Origin: Chloroflexota bacterium
Lineage (GTDB): Bacteria; Chloroflexota; Anaerolineae; Anaerolineales; Anaerolineaceae
NCBI GenBank assembly: GCA_021825925.1
Contig: JAKAFP010000002.1
Span: forward strand, 186,001 to 250,000
DNA length: 64,000 bases
Reading direction: 5' to 3'
Under the pieces are notes generated by a model. That model had not been told where the DNA came from, searched no databases, and saw nothing but the letters and a program-made list of their open reading frames with translations. Made by a program: the position numbers and the translations under genes. This document shows, one piece after another, positions 60,434 to 64,000 of the stretch. Position 1 is the stretch's first letter; each line of letters begins with the position of its first letter.

Positions 60434-61591
60434 ATGAAACGCATTGCGATCATCCTTGTTGGATTATTGTTCACTCTGGCTTGTGCCCCACTTGAATTCG
60501 CCAAATCCATCCTTAATGCTTACAACTTAGCAACATCCGCTCCTGCGACAACGGAAGTGCCTTCTGCGACCTGGACTCCAGCTTCCACTCCAACAACAGA
60601 TGAAGTAAATAAAGCAGTCCTCTATGAGGAAGATTTTTCGTCCGATCAAAGTAATTGGTCCGTCCAGAACGATGCCGAAAGCCAGTACACCATATCCGAG
60701 GGTGAATATTTTATTCATGTAATCAAAAGTGATTACAGTTTTTTTAACATATCAAACGAGTCTGCACCGAATTATGTCCTAAATGTGGACCTTCGCCACG
60801 TTAGCGGGGATGATGAGAATACCGGCGGAATGATCTTGTGGCGTTATGCGGATAATGACAACTTTTATGCCTTATCCATCATGGATGATGGCACTTATTA
60901 CATCCATCGTTTTCTGAAAGGCGAATACGGAATGATCAAACTGCCTGCTTCATCGGCTTTATTGAACAAATCCGGAAGCACGAATAAAGTGACCATAGCA
61001 GTGCATGGTGATCGTAACGATCTTTTTTTTAATGATCAATTCGAGTACAGCTTTCAAGATACTTCCATTCCTGAAGGAACCTTCGGACTGGGAGCGCAGC
61101 CTTCGCTCTCCAGCGAAGTGGAAGTGGCTTTTGATGACTTGAAGGTTTATCGCTACGACCCGGCCAACGAATTCACGCCAGCAGACCCTCAGCTCACGCC
61201 CACCCCTGAATACCAGGCGATAACATGGCAGCAGCTGACCCAATTCCTTGCGGAAGATCATACCAACTGGCATGAATACGATCTCGAAGACTATAACTGC
61301 GTGGATTTTGCCATTGACCTGGTTTCCAATGCCCGCTATTCAGCCATCAATGCCAGGATCGTCACCGTCCAGTTCGTGGGGCAGGAAACCGGCCACGCCT
61401 TCGTGGCTTTTGAAACCACCGACCGTGGTACCGTCTTCGTTGAACCGCAGGGAGATAACACCTACTCGAATGTCGAGATCGGCAACGACCTGTGCGATGA
61501 TTGGGGCGACTTTGAATGCATGGGCACCATCGAAAGCATCCAATACTTCGGCGAATGCGACCATGCCCAGAACTGCACTGTGCTGCCATAA
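60434..61591 (+). CDS. Lipoprotein with a concanavalin-like domain and putative Cys/His catalytic domain
   Basis: A 385-residue surface lipoprotein. A signal peptide ends in the lipobox LFTLAC with lipidated C17. A Thr/Pro/Ser linker (about 32-55) leads to a beta-sandwich region (about 58-240) similar to DUF1080/family-16-like laminin domains (YEEDFSSDQSNWSVQ, GGMILWRYADNDNFYALSI). The C-terminal part (about 270-370) carries C289 (YNCVDFAIDL), H321 (GHAFVAFE) and E337 (FVEPQGD), spaced like a transglutaminase- or NlpC-type catalytic triad. The start is ATG 60434 with GGGAGGA upstream. It lies downstream of the GT-C pair. Enzymatic activity is inferred from motif spacing only. Confidence 0.68.
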   Translation: MKRIAIILVGLLFTLACAPLEFAKSILNAYNLATSAPATTEVPSATWTPASTPTTDEVNKAVLYEEDFSSDQSNWSVQNDAESQYTISEGEYFIHVIKSDYSFFNISNESAPNYVLNVDLRHVSGDDENTGGMILWRYADNDNFYALSIMDDGTYYIHRFLKGEYGMIKLPASSALLNKSGSTNKVTIAVHGDRNDLFFNDQFEYSFQDTSIPEGTFGLGAQPSLSSEVEVAFDDLKVYRYDPANEFTPADPQLTPTPEYQAITWQQLTQFLAEDHTNWHEYDLEDYNCVDFAIDLVSNARYSAINARIVTVQFVGQETGHAFVAFETTDRGTVFVEPQGDNTYSNVEIGNDLCDDWGDFECMGTIESIQYFGECDHAQNCTVLP

Positions 61592-61790
61592 ATTAAACGT
61601 CTGCCGAGGAGCCGTTTCTTTGAAGATTTTTCGATCAATAAAGATCATTTAAATAGTTCTGGATTGAAATCAAAACCATTACCTGATCTTTCAAGTCCGT
61701 TACACTAAGAAGGGGTGTTGGTTTTCAAAAAATGCTGATAATCAATTTGAAAGCCGAGCTTACACCCGTAAATTTCACATAAACTTCCGT

Positions 61791-61826
61791 TTGTCTCTCA
61801 AATTCCAAAGTGCTATACTACTTACA
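61791..61826 (+). promoter_or_regulatory. Promoter of the secreted protease gene
   Basis: TTGTCT (61791-61796), a 17-nt spacer and TATACT (61814-61819) with an extended TGC before it. Predicted start near 61826; the 54-nt leader has GGAGGAG close to the ATG. Confidence 0.75.
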
Positions 61827-61879
61827 ACCACTTATTTATCGGTAGTCTTATCAATATTCTTATTAGTTGGAGGAGTGAT

Positions 61880-62743
61880 ATGAAAAGAATTGGTCGTGCT
61901 ATTCCCCTGGTGTTGGTTGCATTGGTTTTGGTCGTCATGCCCGTTCTAGCCATCACAGGCAACTGGGTCAATGACAGCGTTCATCCTTATGTAGGGATGA
62001 TCGCTTTCTACGACTCAACCGGTGAATTCATCTGGCGTTGTACAGGTTCCTTGATCAGCCCCACCAAATTACTGACCGCCGGCCACTGCGCAGATGTCGC
62101 AGAAGGCGCTGCTTCAGCCCGTGTCTGGTTCCAGCAAAACGCTGGCGGAAATTATGACCCAGCCCTAGGCTATGATCCGATCACCGGGTATGCAGACAGC
62201 TGCGCACCAGGAACGTTGGGCACGCTCTGCGCCACATCTAGCAAAATTTACAATTATGGTTTTGCCAACTTTGCCGGATTCCCAAACACACATGATGTCG
62301 GTCTGGTGATCTTGGATCAAGAAATTGCCATGCCAGCCTATGGCGAACTTCCGACTGCCGGAACCCTCGATGGCCTTGATAAGGCTCGTGGACAGAAAGA
62401 CACCATCTTTACGGTCAGCGGATACGGTCTTACTTACAGCACCAACGTCAAGGATGCCAACCCCAATATTTCCTATCGCATCAGATTGATGGCCACTTCC
62501 ACCCTGGTCAACCTGGGGAGCAAATACACAGACGGCTACAACCTTCAAACCCAGGGCAACGGTGATGGCCGCGGCGGCACCTGCTCTGGCGATTCCGGTG
62601 GACCCGTCTTTTTGGGCGGCCCCGAATCCAATCTGATCGTGGCCGTAACCTCCTTTGGCAAGAACGATATCTGCCGCGGGACGGACTTCAGCTACCGAAT
62701 TGATCGCCAGGAAGTGCTGGACTGGATCAACAGCCAGAATTAA
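61880..62743 (+). CDS. Secreted trypsin-like serine protease (S1 family)
   Basis: A 287-residue exported protease. The signal peptide (residues 1-24) ends VLA, and the mature N-terminus is ITGNWVNDS. The catalytic triad is visible: H69 in LLTAGHC (with C54 and C70 placed for the conserved disulfide), D139 in NTHDVGLVIL and S239 in GGTCSGDSGGPVF. No PDZ, no propeptide and no long C-terminal domain is seen, so it is a minimal trypsin fold. The S1 specificity pocket is not certain from the sequence. GGAGGAG lies just upstream of the ATG, and a strong terminator closes the gene. Bacterial trypsin-like enzymes of this kind are uncommon outside Actinobacteria and some Chloroflexi. Confidence 0.92.
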   Translation: MKRIGRAIPLVLVALVLVVMPVLAITGNWVNDSVHPYVGMIAFYDSTGEFIWRCTGSLISPTKLLTAGHCADVAEGAASARVWFQQNAGGNYDPALGYDPITGYADSCAPGTLGTLCATSSKIYNYGFANFAGFPNTHDVGLVILDQEIAMPAYGELPTAGTLDGLDKARGQKDTIFTVSGYGLTYSTNVKDANPNISYRIRLMATSTLVNLGSKYTDGYNLQTQGNGDGRGGTCSGDSGGPVFLGGPESNLIVAVTSFGKNDICRGTDFSYRIDRQEVLDWINSQN

Positions 62744-62760
62744 TTATCGTTTTAGTCCTG

Positions 62761-62790
62761 AACAGACCGGCTTTTAGCCGGTCTGTTTTT
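62761..62790 (+). terminator. Terminator after the secreted protease gene
   Basis: AACAGACCGGC (62761-62771), loop TTTTA, GCCGGTCTGTT followed by a T-run. Perfect 11-bp stem just after the stop. Confidence 0.92.
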
Positions 62791-62991
62791 AATTACTACT
62801 TGGAGAATAAATCACAAAGTTGTTGATTTATGTTACTTGGACTGAATAATAATAGACACCGACAGGTCAATGTCGATGTCCTAGGATAAATTATCAAAGT
62901 GAAAGATAGTTATAGAGTAAAATAAAATTTCTCGAGGTTCTTAAAAACAAGCTAAAAAATAAATTGTACCAAAACGATTTTCGATATAAAA

Positions 62992-63021
62992 GGGCGATTA
63001 GTTCAGATTTTCCAATCGCCC
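62992..63021 (-). terminator. Terminator of the repeat lipoprotein gene
   Basis: GGGCGATT (62992-62999) and AATCGCCC (63014-63021), a perfect 8-bp stem with a 14-nt loop; on the minus strand it is followed by TTTTATAT. It lies 110 bp beyond the gene's stop. Confidence 0.6.
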
Positions 63022-63130
63022 CTATTTATTAAATTACGAAATGCAATTTTCATAACCATCGTTAGAAAATAAGATATTTTTGTGTCAGATAATTTTGTTT
63101 ACCTTCAAATATAATTCTAAGTCACACCGA

Positions 63131-64000
63131 TTATTCATTTACCTTTACTACTTCACAGGATGTCGATAAACCATAATCATTTTCAGAAACTTGAATATAG
63201 AATTGTCCATCTGAATTACCATTAGCAATTATTGAATCAAACCCACCCGTTACATCACTCAGACGTTCCCAATAACATCCTTCTTCATTACCTTTATATC
63301 TCCCTGGTTCAATATCGCGACCAATCAGATACATTCCAGGATTAAGGGATTCAGGATAAGCCGTTGATAATGGTTCAATTGTTTCCAACAAAGTGGCTTC
63401 ACATGAAATAGAAAATGCGTAATCATTTTCCTTTAATTTAACATAAAATTGTCCATAGGAATTGCCATTAGATATAATCCCATTAAAATCCCCCGATAAA
63501 TCTTTCAATCTTTCCCAATAACAACCTTCTTCCTTACTAAAATATATTCCCGGTTTTATATCAATTCCAACAAGGTACATTCCTTGAGTAATCACTTGGG
63601 GGAATTCTAATGCTGGTTCTGGCAGAGGATTGAGGAGTAATACAGAGCAAGATGATGTAAAAGCAGCGTCTGTTTCATTGATACTGACATAGAATTGACC
63701 GTCTGCATTACCGTTGGCTATGATAGCATCAAAACTTCCAGACAAATCTTTTAATCTTTCCCAATAGCACCCCTCTTCTTGACCCTTATAAAGGCCTGGC
63801 CTCATTTCAGTTCCAATAAGGTGTGTTCCCGAGGGTATTAGGTTTGGATTTGGAGTTGCGGTTGGAGTATTTGTAGGTTCAGGTGTATTGGTTGGTTTCG
63901 GGGTTGCTGTGAAATTATTGGTGTTTGAAGATTTATTTTCTTGCTGATTAGTTGAATTATTGGATGCAGAAAGGTTTGTAGTTGTACTTGTACCACAGGC
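63131..64000 (-). CDS. Lipoprotein with three ~70-residue repeats, 5' partial
   Basis: The frame is open to the right edge, so the N-terminus is missing. The visible 289 residues start with Ala-Cys-Gly-Thr, which looks like a lipobox Cys and lipoprotein linker, then a Thr/Asn/Pro-rich stretch. Three repeats of about 70 residues follow, each with GxYLIGxDIxPGxY, EEGCYWERLxDxxGxF, IIxNGNxxGQFYV and a final SC. Each repeat has two Cys (CYWERL and SC), perhaps a disulfide. The domain resembles an unnamed extracellular domain I know from Chloroflexi and Actinobacteria. The coding sequence is clearly more AT-rich than the neighbouring genes, so transfer from elsewhere is possible. The function is unknown. 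Confidence 0.75.
   Translation of the reverse strand, partial: ACGTSTTTNLSASNNSTNQQENKSSNTNNFTATPKPTNTPEPTNTPTATPNPNLIPSGTHLIGTEMRPGLYKGQEEGCYWERLKDLSGSFDAIIANGNADGQFYVSINETDAAFTSSCSVLLLNPLPEPALEFPQVITQGMYLVGIDIKPGIYFSKEEGCYWERLKDLSGDFNGIISNGNSYGQFYVKLKENDYAFSISCEATLLETIEPLSTAYPESLNPGMYLIGRDIEPGRYKGNEEGCYWERLSDVTGGFDSIIANGNSDGQFYIQVSENDYGLSTSCEVVKVNE

Larger units (their letters stand above)
62744..63130. other. 387-bp AT-rich intergenic region between convergent genes
   Basis: Contains the protease terminator, then about 200 bp of AT-rich sequence with no ORF, and a second hairpin at 62992-63021 belonging to the minus-strand lipoprotein gene. No RNA gene or further repeat was recognised. 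Confidence 0.6.

Noticed and set aside
1..64000. tRNA, rRNA, insertion sequences, prophage and attachment sites
   Set aside because: Intergenic stretches were read on both strands and no cloverleaf, rRNA-like sequence, transposase, integrase or duplicated att-type site was recognised.

Overview
The window looks like a chromosomal segment of a Chloroflexota bacterium, most likely of the Anaerolineae type. No rRNA or taxonomic marker is present, so this is inference from a combination of features: fused AroK-AroB, a mevalonate-type decarboxylase, an MglA/roadblock cassette, DUF5667 beside an ECF sigma factor, many Thr/Pro-linked lipoproteins, and several promoters that sit directly on the start codon. 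No transposase, integrase, phage gene, tRNA, rRNA or CRISPR array was seen.

Bases 1-20.4 kb are biosynthetic. A shikimate/phenylalanine operon (aroA partial, aroE, aroC, fused aroK-aroB, aroQ, pheA) is followed by purB with its own promoter. Then comes a tightly overlapping purine operon: purL carrying two N-terminal PurS-like domains, purQ, purC, class II purE, purF, fused purD-purM, purN, purH and guaB. It covers IMP synthesis from PRPP (with purB) and the first step to GMP. There is no purK, which fits the class II PurE. A strong terminator closes the block.

Bases 20.4-28.4 kb hold thioredoxin, a small DUF2892 membrane protein, two divergent ECF sigma modules (one with a zinc-finger anti-sigma, one with a DUF5667 membrane protein), a secreted Met/Gly-rich protein, an OmpR-type two-component system and a SulP anion transporter. 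The secreted protein's promoter carries three 11-bp-phased repeats typical of OmpR/PhoB-family sites.

Bases 28.7-31.6 kb form a five-gene minus-strand cassette: an MglA-like GTPase with four roadblock proteins, one fused to DUF4388. It is the most system-like accessory locus here. Bases 31.8-36.6 kb run mevalonate-phosphate decarboxylase, RseP-type site-2 protease, an acidic HEAT-repeat protein, a secreted MA-type metallopeptidase and acylphosphatase.

Bases 36.8-43.7 kb are DNA repair and translation upkeep on the minus strand (uvrB, mfd, pth) plus a membrane-anchored protein. Bases 43.8-56.8 kb contain small membrane proteins, nnr, a membrane spermidine-synthase-like protein, a DUF1461 protein, gpmA, an orphan sugar-type ABC ATPase, an Fpg/Nei glycosylase, an asymmetric heterodimeric ABC exporter and phoU. 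Three near-identical perfect palindromes are interspersed, each between convergent genes.

Bases 57.0-64.0 kb are cell-surface functions: two GT-C-like polytopic membrane proteins, a lipoprotein with a putative Cys/His catalytic domain, a secreted trypsin-like protease, and the end of an AT-rich lipoprotein built of three repeats that runs off the right edge.
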